From Sphaerimonospora sp050942215 (GTDB lineage: Bacteria; Actinomycetota; Actinomycetes; Streptosporangiales; Streptosporangiaceae): a DNA stretch of 64,000 nucleotides. A program made the position numbers and the translations under genes. The stretch's first letter is position 1, and the number at the start of each line of letters is the position of its first letter. Positions 23,950 to 32,842 of this stretch are shown here, piece by piece. A model generated the notes under the pieces. That model was not told the origin of the DNA. It was given only the letters and a program-made list of their open reading frames with translations, and searched no databases. Location: positions 5,084,001 to 5,148,000 of the forward strand of contig NZ_CP192056.1 of the NCBI RefSeq assembly GCF_050942215.1, read 5' to 3'.

Positions 23950-25323
23950 TCAACTCGCGACGACGAGGGTGATCAGCAGGAACAGCACGGTGGCGACGGC
24001 GAAGAGCAGTGTCATCGTGCTGAACAACGAGCTGAGCAGTGCGTAGACGGCGACGACGCCGACGCCGCCGGCGGCGTCGACGACCAGCCGGGCCCGTGCC
24101 CTGGCGGCCAGGCCGAAGGCGGCGTCGATCAGCACGCCGATGCCGTACAGCACGAGCAGGAGCAGTGAGATCTCGGGAAGGTCGTGTGCGGCCGCGGCGG
24201 CGAACAGGCCGACGACGAGGGCCGATCCGATGACCCACCGCCGGTGCAGCTTCCGCCGGTGTCTCGCCCGCGCGTCGAGGTGCCCCGCGTCGGAGCGCTC
24301 CTCCGGACGCCTCTCCCCGGGCCGCCACTCCCTGGTGGGCGCGGAGCCACGCGCCCCGGCGAGCCCGGCGGCGGGCCCGTCGATCGCGGGTGCGACCGGA
24401 GGCAGCGTCGCGCGGGCGGGAGAGGACACGTCCGGAGCGGCTGACGCGAGCCTGGCGACGAGGCCCGCCGCCGTCGGCCGCGCCCGGGGATCCCTGTCCA
24501 GGCACTCCGCCAGCAGCGGGGCGAGCCACGACGGCACACCGGAAAGGTCGGGTTCATGGTGGACCACCCGATAGGCGACGGCCGTCACGGGCCCCGTGCC
24601 GTACGGCTGCCGCCCGGTCGCGGCGAAGGCCACCGTCGCCGCCCAGGCGAACACGTCGGCCTCCGGCCCGGCGGCCCAGCCCTCCAGCACCTCGGGCGCC
24701 ACATAGCCGGGGGTGCCGACCACCGCCCCGGACGCCGTGACCGACGCGGACTCCAGCGCGCATGCGATGCCGAAGTCGATCAGGTACGGCTCGCCGTCCG
24801 CGATGATGATGTTGGCGGGCTTGAGGTCCCGGTGCACGACCCCGGCGGCGTGTACGCACTCCAGCGCATCGGCCAGCCCGCATGCGAGCCGGACGAGGTC
24901 GTCCCCCTGGATCGGCCCGCCTGCGGCCAGGACGACGCTGAGCGCGCGGCCCTGGACATATCGGGTGACGATGTACGGCCGGGGGCCGGTCAGGGAGGCG
25001 CCGAGGACCTCGGCGACGTGCCGGCCGCGCACCCGGCGCATGGTCTCCACTTCACGGGCCAGGCGGGCGATCGCGTGTGCGTCGGAGGCGATGTGCGGGT
25101 GGAGCATCTTCACGGCGACGGTGCGGCCCTCCGGGTCGAGGGCCAGATGCACCTCGCCGAACCCGCCGGAGCCGAGCGTGGAGAGCAGGCGATAGGGGCC
25201 GAGAAACGCGGGTTCTGTGTCGAGACCGGGTTCCGCCGCGCCGTCCTGCCGCTCCGATCTCCCCCGGTCGCTTCCCTGACGGTCCCCGTGGTGGTGAGGG
25301 CTCAGGTGTTCCGGTGAACCCAT
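23950..25323 (-). CDS. Membrane-anchored serine/threonine protein kinase
   Basis: 457 residues. The kinase domain (about 38-300) has the glycine loop LGSGGFGEVHLA, the lysine in VAVKMLH, HRDLKPANI, LIDFG and GTPGYVAPE, so it should be active. A basic, proline-rich linker leads to four hydrophobic segments at the C-terminus (about 365-457) with no extracellular sensor domain. ATG 25323 has GGAGG six bases upstream and is preferred to a GTG at 25350. It is the third of three paralogous kinase genes on this strand. Confidence 0.9.
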   Translation of the reverse strand: MGSPEHLSPHHHGDRQGSDRGRSERQDGAAEPGLDTEPAFLGPYRLLSTLGSGGFGEVHLALDPEGRTVAVKMLHPHIASDAHAIARLAREVETMRRVRGRHVAEVLGASLTGPRPYIVTRYVQGRALSVVLAAGGPIQGDDLVRLACGLADALECVHAAGVVHRDLKPANIIIADGEPYLIDFGIACALESASVTASGAVVGTPGYVAPEVLEGWAAGPEADVFAWAATVAFAATGRQPYGTGPVTAVAYRVVHHEPDLSGVPSWLAPLLAECLDRDPRARPTAAGLVARLASAAPDVSSPARATLPPVAPAIDGPAAGLAGARGSAPTREWRPGERRPEERSDAGHLDARARHRRKLHRRWVIGSALVVGLFAAAAAHDLPEISLLLLVLYGIGVLIDAAFGLAARARARLVVDAAGGVGVVAVYALLSSLFSTMTLLFAVATVLFLLITLVVAS

Positions 25324-25365
25324 TCCGCTCCTCCGCTCCTCCTCGGCCACCTCCCGGGTGCCGGG

Positions 25366-27417
25366 TCAGTTCCAGAAGGTGAGGAAACCCAGGCCGATCC
25401 TGTCCATGATGTCACCGAGGAGGCCGCCGACGAGGTTGACGACCGTGTCCTCGCCTCTGCGTCTGAGATCCGCCACGACATGGTCGATCGCCACCGAGGG
25501 CGGCCGCCACGGAGCCCATGACGCGTCGGCCGATATCGCGGTCATCACCGCGAACAGCGCGACGGTGCCCACCGTGATCGTGATCACCATGCCGGCGCCG
25601 GGGCTGCGTATCGCCGAGCTGAGCGCCCGCGAGACCGCCTTGCGCGGCGCCGATCCGCCCGGCAGGACGAACAGCCCCGCGACGAACGCACCCGCGGCGT
25701 AGGCCGCGGCCGGATCGGTGGCCATCTTTCCGATGTACACGAGCCCGCCCCACACGCACATCGCGAACATCGCGGCCAGCGGGACCTGGACGAGCGTGGC
25801 GAGCGTCGACTTGATCAGCGCCCAGGGCGTGCCCAGGATCGCCAGGAAGGGGTCGGCGCCGCTGCTCCCCCTGATCGATCGGCGTGCCGCGAGGTCGCTG
25901 AGCAGATGATGGCCCACGCGCAGGCACAGGGCCGCCACGACGGCGAACAGGCTGACGGTGACCGGCAGCAGGCAGGCCAGGGCCACGAGCACGACCAGGA
26001 GCAGCCCCGCCAGGATCGGGTGCGCGGCGCGGTAGCGCGGCCGCGACGGGTCCCGCCCGTACGGCGCGGCCTCCGCCGGCGGGGCGGTCGGGCGCGCGAC
26101 CGCCTGCGGCGGCATGGGCGGCGCGGTCGGCGGTGCCGCCACCTGAGGGGATGGCGGGTAGCCGGCGACCCGCTGGTCGGGATACGGCGGATAGCCGGCC
26201 GGCGGCGGGCCGTACCCCGGCGCGTACCCGGGCGGCGCGTACCCGGGCGGCGCGTACCCGGGCTGGGTGTAGCCGGGCGCGCCGTAGGCGGGCTGAACGT
26301 ACCCGGTCGCCGGGCCGTGCCCCGGCCGGCCGTAAGCGGGCTGAACCCGGTCGTGGCCGGGATCGGGAACGGGTCGCTGCCGCGTGTCCCGGCGGGGGCG
26401 CTCCGGCTCGACGTAGTTGACCGGGGGAAGCAGGTCGGCGTAGTCGTCGGAACGGCCGTCCCCGCCCGGCGGGGCGGCCGCTTCACCGATGATCGCGGTC
26501 TCGTCGTAGGCCGCCGGGCCGGATCCCGCCCTGTCGCCGTGTAGGGTCGCGGCGTCGAGCAGCCGGGTGCCGCCGTCGCGCGCGCCGTTCTCGTGGAACG
26601 TGGTCACCGAGGGGTCGAGCGCCCGTGACAGCTTGAGCAGCGAGGTGGCCGCCGGGCGGGCCTCGGCGTCCTTGGCCAGGGCCAGCCGGAGCCATTCCCG
26701 CAGCCAGGCGGGCGCGAGGTCGAGCTGCGCCTTGCCCTCGAGCACGTTGTAGCAGACCGACTCGAACGTGCCCGATCCGAACGGCGGCTGTCCGGTCGCC
26801 GCGTAGAACACGGTGGCGGCGAGCGCGTGCACGTCGGCCGCCTGGGTGATCTCGGTGTCCCGGATGATCTCGGGGGCGAGGTAGCCGGGGGTGCCGACGA
26901 ACATCCCGGTCTGCGTCAGCCGGGTGGCGTTGACCAGGTGCGCGATGCCGAAGTCGATCACCAGTGGTTCGCCGTCGACGAGCATCACGTTGGCCGGCTT
27001 GAGGTCACGGTGGATGACGTCGGCCGCGTGGATGGAGACCAGGGCCTCGCACAGCCCGCGGGCGAGCCTGACGATGCCCGCGTCGCCCAGCGGCCCGTCC
27101 TCCAGCACGGCCTGCTCCAGCGTCCGCCCGGGGGCGTACCTGGTGACGATGTACGGCGAGGCGCCGGTCAGGTCGGCGTCGAGGACCTCGGCGACCCGCC
27201 TGCTGCGCACCCGGCGCATGGTCTCGACCTCACGGGTGAGCCGGTCACGCGCCTTGAGGTCGGTCGCGACGTGCGGGTGCAGGACCTTGACGGCGACCTC
27301 CCGGCCCTCGGCGTTCAGGCCGAGATGGACGACCCCCATGCCGCCCTCGCCCAGCCGGCGCAGCAGCCGGTAGGGTCCGATCCGCTCCGGAGCCTCCGGA
27401 GCCTCGATTGTCGACAT
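25366..27417 (-). CDS. Serine/threonine protein kinase with Pro/Tyr-rich linker and C-terminal membrane region
   Basis: 683 residues. Kinase domain about 12-275 with LGEGGMGVVHLG, VAVKVLH, HRDLKPANV, VIDFG and GTPGYLAPE. A long low-complexity linker contains repeats of PGYAPPGYA type, then five or so membrane helices. Twelve bases separate ATG 27417 from the stop of the preceding kinase gene, so the two are probably co-transcribed. The ligand or signal is unknown and no PASTA repeats are present. Confidence 0.9.
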   Translation of the reverse strand: MSTIEAPEAPERIGPYRLLRRLGEGGMGVVHLGLNAEGREVAVKVLHPHVATDLKARDRLTREVETMRRVRSRRVAEVLDADLTGASPYIVTRYAPGRTLEQAVLEDGPLGDAGIVRLARGLCEALVSIHAADVIHRDLKPANVMLVDGEPLVIDFGIAHLVNATRLTQTGMFVGTPGYLAPEIIRDTEITQAADVHALAATVFYAATGQPPFGSGTFESVCYNVLEGKAQLDLAPAWLREWLRLALAKDAEARPAATSLLKLSRALDPSVTTFHENGARDGGTRLLDAATLHGDRAGSGPAAYDETAIIGEAAAPPGGDGRSDDYADLLPPVNYVEPERPRRDTRQRPVPDPGHDRVQPAYGRPGHGPATGYVQPAYGAPGYTQPGYAPPGYAPPGYAPGYGPPPAGYPPYPDQRVAGYPPSPQVAAPPTAPPMPPQAVARPTAPPAEAAPYGRDPSRPRYRAAHPILAGLLLVVLVALACLLPVTVSLFAVVAALCLRVGHHLLSDLAARRSIRGSSGADPFLAILGTPWALIKSTLATLVQVPLAAMFAMCVWGGLVYIGKMATDPAAAYAAGAFVAGLFVLPGGSAPRKAVSRALSSAIRSPGAGMVITITVGTVALFAVMTAISADASWAPWRPPSVAIDHVVADLRRRGEDTVVNLVGGLLGDIMDRIGLGFLTFWN

Positions 27418-27428
27418 GTCGTCCCCCG

Positions 27429-29678
27429 TCACCGGCTCCCCATACGGACCCGCAGCTCCGAAAGGCGTTCTACTAGGGACAGAACGTCCACTGGCCCCCA
27501 AAAGTGCCCAGCCGTCTGTTTACCCACCAAACTCGCCAGTGCGACGATCCCCACGAACACGGCGGCGGCCCCGATCCCCCAGACCATGCCCCGTGCCCCG
27601 CCGTCCTCCGGGGCGAGAGCGGTGAGCGTCCGCCGCAGCTGACGGCGCGGCCCCTCGACCCCGGGTCCGGCGCAGACGGTCCACAGCGCCACGGCGAGCC
27701 CCCAGCTCAGCGCGGCCAGGAGCGATGCCGACGGCACCAGCAGAGTCAGCAGCACCGTGACCGGCAGGCCGAGGACCAGTCCGTACGGCATGAGCGCGAT
27801 CGTGACGCCGATCGACTTCACGATCGCGTCCGGGCGTCCGAGCACCCCGATGAGGCCGGTGGGCGAAGCGCCGGCCGGCCTTCGGGTGTCGAGCCGCGAC
27901 CGGACGATGTCGGCGGCCCGCAGCAGCACGACGGCCGGCAGCGCGAACACCCACACCAGCAGCGGCGCGATGACCGCTGCGCACGCCATCAGCATGAACA
28001 GCAGCGCGGCGGCCACGCCGTACGCCCTGGATCGAGGCGGCGTCATACCACCCGCGAGCGGCTGCCCCGGAGGCTGGTACGGCTGCTGGTACGGCCCCCG
28101 GTGGTGCTGCTGGTAGGGCGGAATCTGGGCGGTGGGCAGGAAGGGCGCCTGCTGCGACTGCGGGATGTGCGGGGTCTGCTCGAAGACCTCGGCGGCCTCC
28201 CTGAAGATCTCGGGGGTCCGCTGCGCCTGCTCGGGGAACGACTGCGAGACCGCCTGGCGTAATTCCTCGGAGGTGACCCGCCTGGTCGGGATGTCGCCCT
28301 CCGAGGTGACCCGCCTGGTCGGAATGTCCCCCTCCGGGGAGGTGGGCGGCCGCGGGTGGGCCGGACCGCCGGGGCCGATGCCCGCCCGGCGCAGGTCCTC
28401 GCCGGTCACCCGTACCGTCGGGAAAGGATCGCCGCCCTGAGCGTCGGACCGGCCCGCTGGCTGTCCCTGCTGAGCCGGGCGAGTGTGCGGGGCGGCCTGG
28501 CCGGGGTGGGCGGGGGCGGCGCCGGAACCCGGTCTGCCGCGGAACACGGGGGTGTCCATGATCCCGGGCGCGTTCCCCTGGGCCCACGATCCGCCGGAAG
28601 CCGCGGCGCCACCGGGAGCCTGGACACCACCGGGAGCCTGGACACCACCGGGGGCCTGGATACCGCCGGGGGCCGCGGCACCCCCGGGCGCGGACGCGCC
28701 GTCGATGCCGGACGTCTCCCCGAGCAGCGAGACGAACTCGTCCCGTCTCGGGACGGAGGCCCCCGATCCGGGAGCCGGACCGGAGGCACCGGCACCGACA
28801 CCGGCACCGGGGGCGGGCCCGCCGCCGGTGTCGTCGACGTTCGGCACGGTGGTGATCTCGTCGGGCACCCGGACCCGGCCGGCGGCCGGTCCGGTGAGCT
28901 TGGCGACCCAGCCGGCCAGCTCCACGGCGGACGGCCGTCTCGCCGGATCGCGCTGGAACGCCGCACGCAGCAGCGGCTGGATCGGCTCGGGGGCGGCCGC
29001 CACGTTGGACCGGCCGGAGGTGATGTTGTAGAAGATCATCTCCAGCGTGCCCTTGCCGAACGGCGCCTGGCCGGTCGCGGCGAACAGCAGCGTGCCCGCC
29101 CAGGCGTGCACGTCCACCTCCGGGCCCGCTTCGTGCCCCTCGATGATCTCCGGGGCGAGGTAGCCGGGGGTGCCGATGAACATGCCGGTCTGGGTCAGCC
29201 GGGTGGCGTCGACGGCCTGGGAGATGCCGAAGTCGATGAGCACGGGCCGGCCGTCGAGCATCAGCACGTTGCCGGGTTTGAGGTCGCGATGGACGACCCC
29301 GGCCGCGTGCACCGCCGAAAGCGCCTCGGCGATGCCGCCCGCCACCTTGAGCAGGGCGTCCAGGGTCAGCGGGCCGTCCCGCTTGACGATCTCGTCGAGC
29401 GGCCGGCCGGGCACGTAGCGCGTCACGATGTACGGCCGCACGCCGGTGACGTCGGCGTCCAGGACCTCCGCGATGTGCGGGCTGCGCACCCGCCGCATGG
29501 TCTCGACCTCGCGGGAGAGCCTCCTGCGCGCGACGTCGTCCCCCGCCACGTCGGAGCGCAGAACCTTTACGGCCACCTCTCTGCCGCGTGGGTCGAGGGC
29601 GAGGTGGACCACGCCCATACCGCCCTCACCGAGCCGCCTCAGCAGCCGGTACGGTCCCAGCCGGTCGTCCTGATTCAT
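27429..29678 (-). CDS. Serine/threonine protein kinase with repeat linker and C-terminal membrane region
   Basis: 749 residues. Kinase domain about 8-265 with LGEGGMGVVHLA, VAVKVLR, HRDLKPGNV, LIDFG and GTPGYLAPE. The linker contains tandem QAPGGV repeats and two exact copies of EGDIPTRRVTSE. Threonines in such linkers are plausible autophosphorylation sites. The C-terminal 200 residues hold several membrane helices. ATG 29678 follows TATGGT (29693-29688 on the minus strand) after nine bases, so the mRNA leader is at most very short. Confidence 0.9.
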   Translation of the reverse strand: MNQDDRLGPYRLLRRLGEGGMGVVHLALDPRGREVAVKVLRSDVAGDDVARRRLSREVETMRRVRSPHIAEVLDADVTGVRPYIVTRYVPGRPLDEIVKRDGPLTLDALLKVAGGIAEALSAVHAAGVVHRDLKPGNVLMLDGRPVLIDFGISQAVDATRLTQTGMFIGTPGYLAPEIIEGHEAGPEVDVHAWAGTLLFAATGQAPFGKGTLEMIFYNITSGRSNVAAAPEPIQPLLRAAFQRDPARRPSAVELAGWVAKLTGPAAGRVRVPDEITTVPNVDDTGGGPAPGAGVGAGASGPAPGSGASVPRRDEFVSLLGETSGIDGASAPGGAAAPGGIQAPGGVQAPGGVQAPGGAAASGGSWAQGNAPGIMDTPVFRGRPGSGAAPAHPGQAAPHTRPAQQGQPAGRSDAQGGDPFPTVRVTGEDLRRAGIGPGGPAHPRPPTSPEGDIPTRRVTSEGDIPTRRVTSEELRQAVSQSFPEQAQRTPEIFREAAEVFEQTPHIPQSQQAPFLPTAQIPPYQQHHRGPYQQPYQPPGQPLAGGMTPPRSRAYGVAAALLFMLMACAAVIAPLLVWVFALPAVVLLRAADIVRSRLDTRRPAGASPTGLIGVLGRPDAIVKSIGVTIALMPYGLVLGLPVTVLLTLLVPSASLLAALSWGLAVALWTVCAGPGVEGPRRQLRRTLTALAPEDGGARGMVWGIGAAAVFVGIVALASLVGKQTAGHFWGPVDVLSLVERLSELRVRMGSR

Positions 29679-29784
29679 TGTCTAAGCACCATACCGACTA
29701 AAAGAACGCCCATGAGCGCACCAACGCGCCACATCCCTGGTCCGCTCAACGGTCGGCGTGGGGCAGGGGTTTCCAGGGGATCGG

Positions 29785-30294
29785 TCAGAGCGTGAGGGCG
29801 ATGATCTCCGCGTTCGTCGCCTCGGCCAGCTCCCTCCCGGAAAGCGCCAGCTTGGACCGGCGCACCCCGCTGCCGATCACGACGAACGGCCGATCGATCA
29901 CATTCCGGTCAACGAGCACGGGCCACTCCTCGGGCAGCCCGATGGGGGTGATGCCGCCGTACTCCATGCCGGTCAGCGCGACGGCCTCGGACTGCGGCGC
30001 GAACGACGCCTTCTTGGCCCCCAGGTGGCGCCGGACGACCCCGTTGATGTCCGCCCGGTGGGTGGCGAGGACCATGACCGCGGCGTATCGGGTCTCGCCG
30101 CCCCGCCTGGCCGCGACGATCACGCAGTTCGCCGAGTCCTCCGGGGCCACGCCGTACCGCTCGCAGAACGCGGCGGTGTCCGCGAGCTCGGCGTCGATCG
30201 GGGCGACCCGCGCCGCCACTCCAGTGATCGCCTTGGCCACCGGTTCCGCGAGCAGGTCGAGGCCGTCGGCGACGGGCATCCAGTCGAGAGTCAT
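29785..30294 (-). CDS. YbaK/EbsC-type aminoacyl-tRNA deacylase
   Basis: 169 residues, the full length of a single YbaK domain. It contains NCVIVAARRGG, LATHRADINGVVRRHLGAKKASFA and GGITPIGLPEEWPVLVD. Family role: hydrolysis of mischarged tRNA, for example Cys- or Ala-tRNA(Pro), in trans. ATG 30294 directly follows the stop of the flavin oxidase gene, with AAGGAAGG four bases upstream, so the two are in one operon. Confidence 0.88.
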   Translation of the reverse strand: MTLDWMPVADGLDLLAEPVAKAITGVAARVAPIDAELADTAAFCERYGVAPEDSANCVIVAARRGGETRYAAVMVLATHRADINGVVRRHLGAKKASFAPQSEAVALTGMEYGGITPIGLPEEWPVLVDRNVIDRPFVVIGSGVRRSKLALSGRELAEATNAEIIALTL

Positions 30295-31959
30295 TCAACC
30301 TTCCTTGATCACGCGTTCGTGTAGTCGGGTGACCACGTTACGGGCCGACTCCAGCGCACCGGCCTGCCAGGCCACGAGATGGGTGAGCCAGTCGCCGGCG
30401 AAGTAGACCCGCCCGGCCGGCCTCTGGAGCAGGCCGAACCCGCCTTCGTAGGACGGCCAGGCCGTCCACCCGCCCTCGATGTGCGGCTGGCGGCGCCAGT
30501 CGATCGAGACGCTCGACACCAGCTCGGTCCGGTACTTCTCCCCGTGGATCTTCATGCCCTGCGTGACCGCTCGCCTCTGCCGCTCCGCGTGGGTCAGCCG
30601 GCCGTAGGCGTCGGCGTCGGCGCCGAGGTTGTAGTAGCCGACCAGCAGCCCCCGTCTGCCGTGGAAGTCGTGTGACGGGTACCAGATGTGCGAGATGTCC
30701 AGATCGGTCTCGGTGATGCCGCCGTAGATCCGGTCGTCGGTCTCCCACCAGCGGCTGCGGTACTCCAGCCCGATCTTGCCCGCCGACACCGGCTGCGGGC
30801 TCCGCAGGGCGGCGACGACCCGGGCGTCCAGGTTGCCGGGGATCCGGGCCAGCACATGCGGGGGGAGCGCGGCCACGCAGTAGTCCGCCCTGATCGCCGA
30901 GCCGCCCGAGTGCACGACCTCCACGCCGTCGGCCAGGTTCGTGATCCTGTCGACCTCGGCCGAGACGTGGATGCGGTCGCGGCCGACGGCGTCGGCCAGG
31001 GCGGTGACGATCGCGTCCATCCCGCCGACCGGCTGGAACATCGGCATCGCCTGGTCATAGGCGAGCGGGAAGCCGATCGTACGGCCGAGGCCGTACCCGA
31101 GCACCTCCGACAGCGGCGGCGGAGCGCCGAGCGGCACGCCCTCCTCGACGCCGGGGTTCACCCGCAGGCCGCGCCGCTCGGAACCGGCGTAGTCGTAGCT
31201 CCCGCCGATGTCTCCGAACGTGGACAGGAAGTCCAGCAGGGCGGCCTTGTCCGCGGAGGTCAGCCGCCTGTCGAGTACGCCGGCATTCGTGACCTTCGCC
31301 AGAAGTTCACTGACATATCCGTACATGTCGGCACGGGCCGTACGCGCCCGGACCGGCGCCTTCATGCGCTTGTTGAAGACGTACGCGCTGGGGTTGTCGT
31401 TGACGAACAGCTCGATGGGCACGCCGAGCTCGCGGCAGTAGTCGAGCGTGACCATCCACTGGGCGATCCGCGCCGGTCCGGCGTTGAAGTAGACGCCCTC
31501 GCCGAAGCGTGCCTCCTGAACCCCGGTCTCCCGGATCCCGGCCTCCCGCGCCCGGACCCGCCGCGCTCCCCCGCCCCCGGACGACGCGAGCGGATCGGGA
31601 AGCTCGGGCAGCCGGTCGCCGCCCCGGAGGGTGAGGTTGCGTCCGCCCACCCGGTCGCGGGCCTCGAGGACCGTGCAGTCGTACCCCGCCTTGCCCAGTT
31701 CGTAGGCGACGGCGAGCCCGGCGACCCCCGCCCCGAGGATCACCACCTTCGCCGCCGCCCGGCCGCGCAGCGCGAAGTCGGACCGCTGCGGCGGCGTGTA
31801 GTCGCGCTCCTGGCGGTCGGGGGCGAGCCCGAGCACCCCCATGGCCGCGTACATCGCCCCCGCTCCTCCCGCGACGCCGAGCCCCACGAGGAGGGAGCGA
31901 CGCGTCAGTGATCCCCCGTCTCCCCTTTCACTCCTGCCCCCGTCCTCGCCCTCGACCAT
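30295..31959 (-). CDS. Tat-exported flavin monoamine oxidase-like FAD enzyme
   Basis: 554 residues. The N-terminus has the twin-arginine segment SLTRRSLLVGLGVAGGAG, suggesting folded export. The dinucleotide-binding fold VVILGAGVAGLAVAYELG then VLEARDRVGGR identifies an FAD amine-oxidase family member, and the C-terminal VYFAGDWLTH closes the FAD site. The substrate (amine, amino acid or related) cannot be told from sequence. ATG 31959 is preceded by AAAGG at five bases. It is co-directional with the deacylase gene and follows the D-aminopeptidase gene at 36 bp. Confidence 0.87.
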   Translation of the reverse strand: MVEGEDGGRSERGDGGSLTRRSLLVGLGVAGGAGAMYAAMGVLGLAPDRQERDYTPPQRSDFALRGRAAAKVVILGAGVAGLAVAYELGKAGYDCTVLEARDRVGGRNLTLRGGDRLPELPDPLASSGGGGARRVRAREAGIRETGVQEARFGEGVYFNAGPARIAQWMVTLDYCRELGVPIELFVNDNPSAYVFNKRMKAPVRARTARADMYGYVSELLAKVTNAGVLDRRLTSADKAALLDFLSTFGDIGGSYDYAGSERRGLRVNPGVEEGVPLGAPPPLSEVLGYGLGRTIGFPLAYDQAMPMFQPVGGMDAIVTALADAVGRDRIHVSAEVDRITNLADGVEVVHSGGSAIRADYCVAALPPHVLARIPGNLDARVVAALRSPQPVSAGKIGLEYRSRWWETDDRIYGGITETDLDISHIWYPSHDFHGRRGLLVGYYNLGADADAYGRLTHAERQRRAVTQGMKIHGEKYRTELVSSVSIDWRRQPHIEGGWTAWPSYEGGFGLLQRPAGRVYFAGDWLTHLVAWQAGALESARNVVTRLHERVIKEG

Positions 31960-31995
31960 GCGGACCTTTCAACTCTCGGATCAGCCGTACCCGGA

Positions 31996-32838
31996 TCAGC
32001 CGTAGACGCCGCTGCCGCACGCCACCTGGCCGCCGATCATCGAGAAGATCCCGAACAGCGCCATGATGTCGTGGTAGTCGTCCGTGGTGAACTCGATGTG
32101 CCGTGGGCCCGCCTGCTTCACGCCCGGGATGATCGCGCAGGCCGCGGCGATCGCGGTGGAGTTCCACTCGACCGCCAGCGTGTACGGCGCAGGCACGACA
32201 TAGGGTCGGAAATCCGGCAGCCGGCCGAGCGCCCGGGCGGCCCCCTCCCGGATCCGGCGCTGCGCCACGCTCGGCGGCAGCAGCTCGGCGGAGAACTTGT
32301 CGACGCCCTTCTTCACGGCCACGGTCTCGACGTCGCCGAGCAGGTCCCCGGCCTCCTCGCAGACCGCCTCGTCACCGGTGACGAGCGCCACGGGCACCCC
32401 CATTGACCCGGCGAATCCGGCGACCAGCCTGGTCTCGCCGCAGATCTCGCCGTTGAGGTGGACGTTGTGGATCTCCTTGCCCATCCACGTGTGGTTGAGC
32501 ACGCCGTGCCGTACGCCGGCCCTGGCGTGGTAACCGGCGAAACAGGCGGCGGCGAAGCCGGGCGTCAGTCCCTGCCCCATGCGGTGCGGCTTGCCCGGCC
32601 CCCTGATCAGCGTGGCCCGCTCGTCGAGCAGATCGATCCTGAGGTTCTTGGTGGAGCCGTGCGCGTCGTTGACGAGCACCGACCGCGCCCCCGCGTCGAA
32701 CGCCCCCTCGATCACCGCGTTGGCGTCCCCGGTCATCAGCTCGCAGCCGCGTTCGTAGCCCCGGCCGCCCGCGTGCATCTCCTCCGGATCGGTGAGCCCG
32801 GTGACGCCCTCCATATCCACTGACAGATAGATCTTCAT
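31996..32838 (-). CDS. D-aminopeptidase, M55 family (DppA-like)
   Basis: 280 residues. DppA enzymes are zinc D-aminopeptidases that release D-Ala from peptides. SVDMEG places Asp8 and Glu10, and His60 (NDAHGS) and His104 (AGYHA) fall at the same numbers as zinc ligands recalled for Bacillus DppA. NHTWMG and GEICGETRL are the other signature blocks. ATG 32838 comes four bases after the upstream stop, with GGGGGA nine bases before it. Context with a PP-loop protein and an exported oxidase gives no clear pathway. Peptidoglycan-peptide salvage is possible. Confidence 0.9.
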   Translation of the reverse strand: MKIYLSVDMEGVTGLTDPEEMHAGGRGYERGCELMTGDANAVIEGAFDAGARSVLVNDAHGSTKNLRIDLLDERATLIRGPGKPHRMGQGLTPGFAAACFAGYHARAGVRHGVLNHTWMGKEIHNVHLNGEICGETRLVAGFAGSMGVPVALVTGDEAVCEEAGDLLGDVETVAVKKGVDKFSAELLPPSVAQRRIREGAARALGRLPDFRPYVVPAPYTLAVEWNSTAIAAACAIIPGVKQAGPRHIEFTTDDYHDIMALFGIFSMIGGQVACGSGVYG

Positions 32839-32842
32839 CCTG

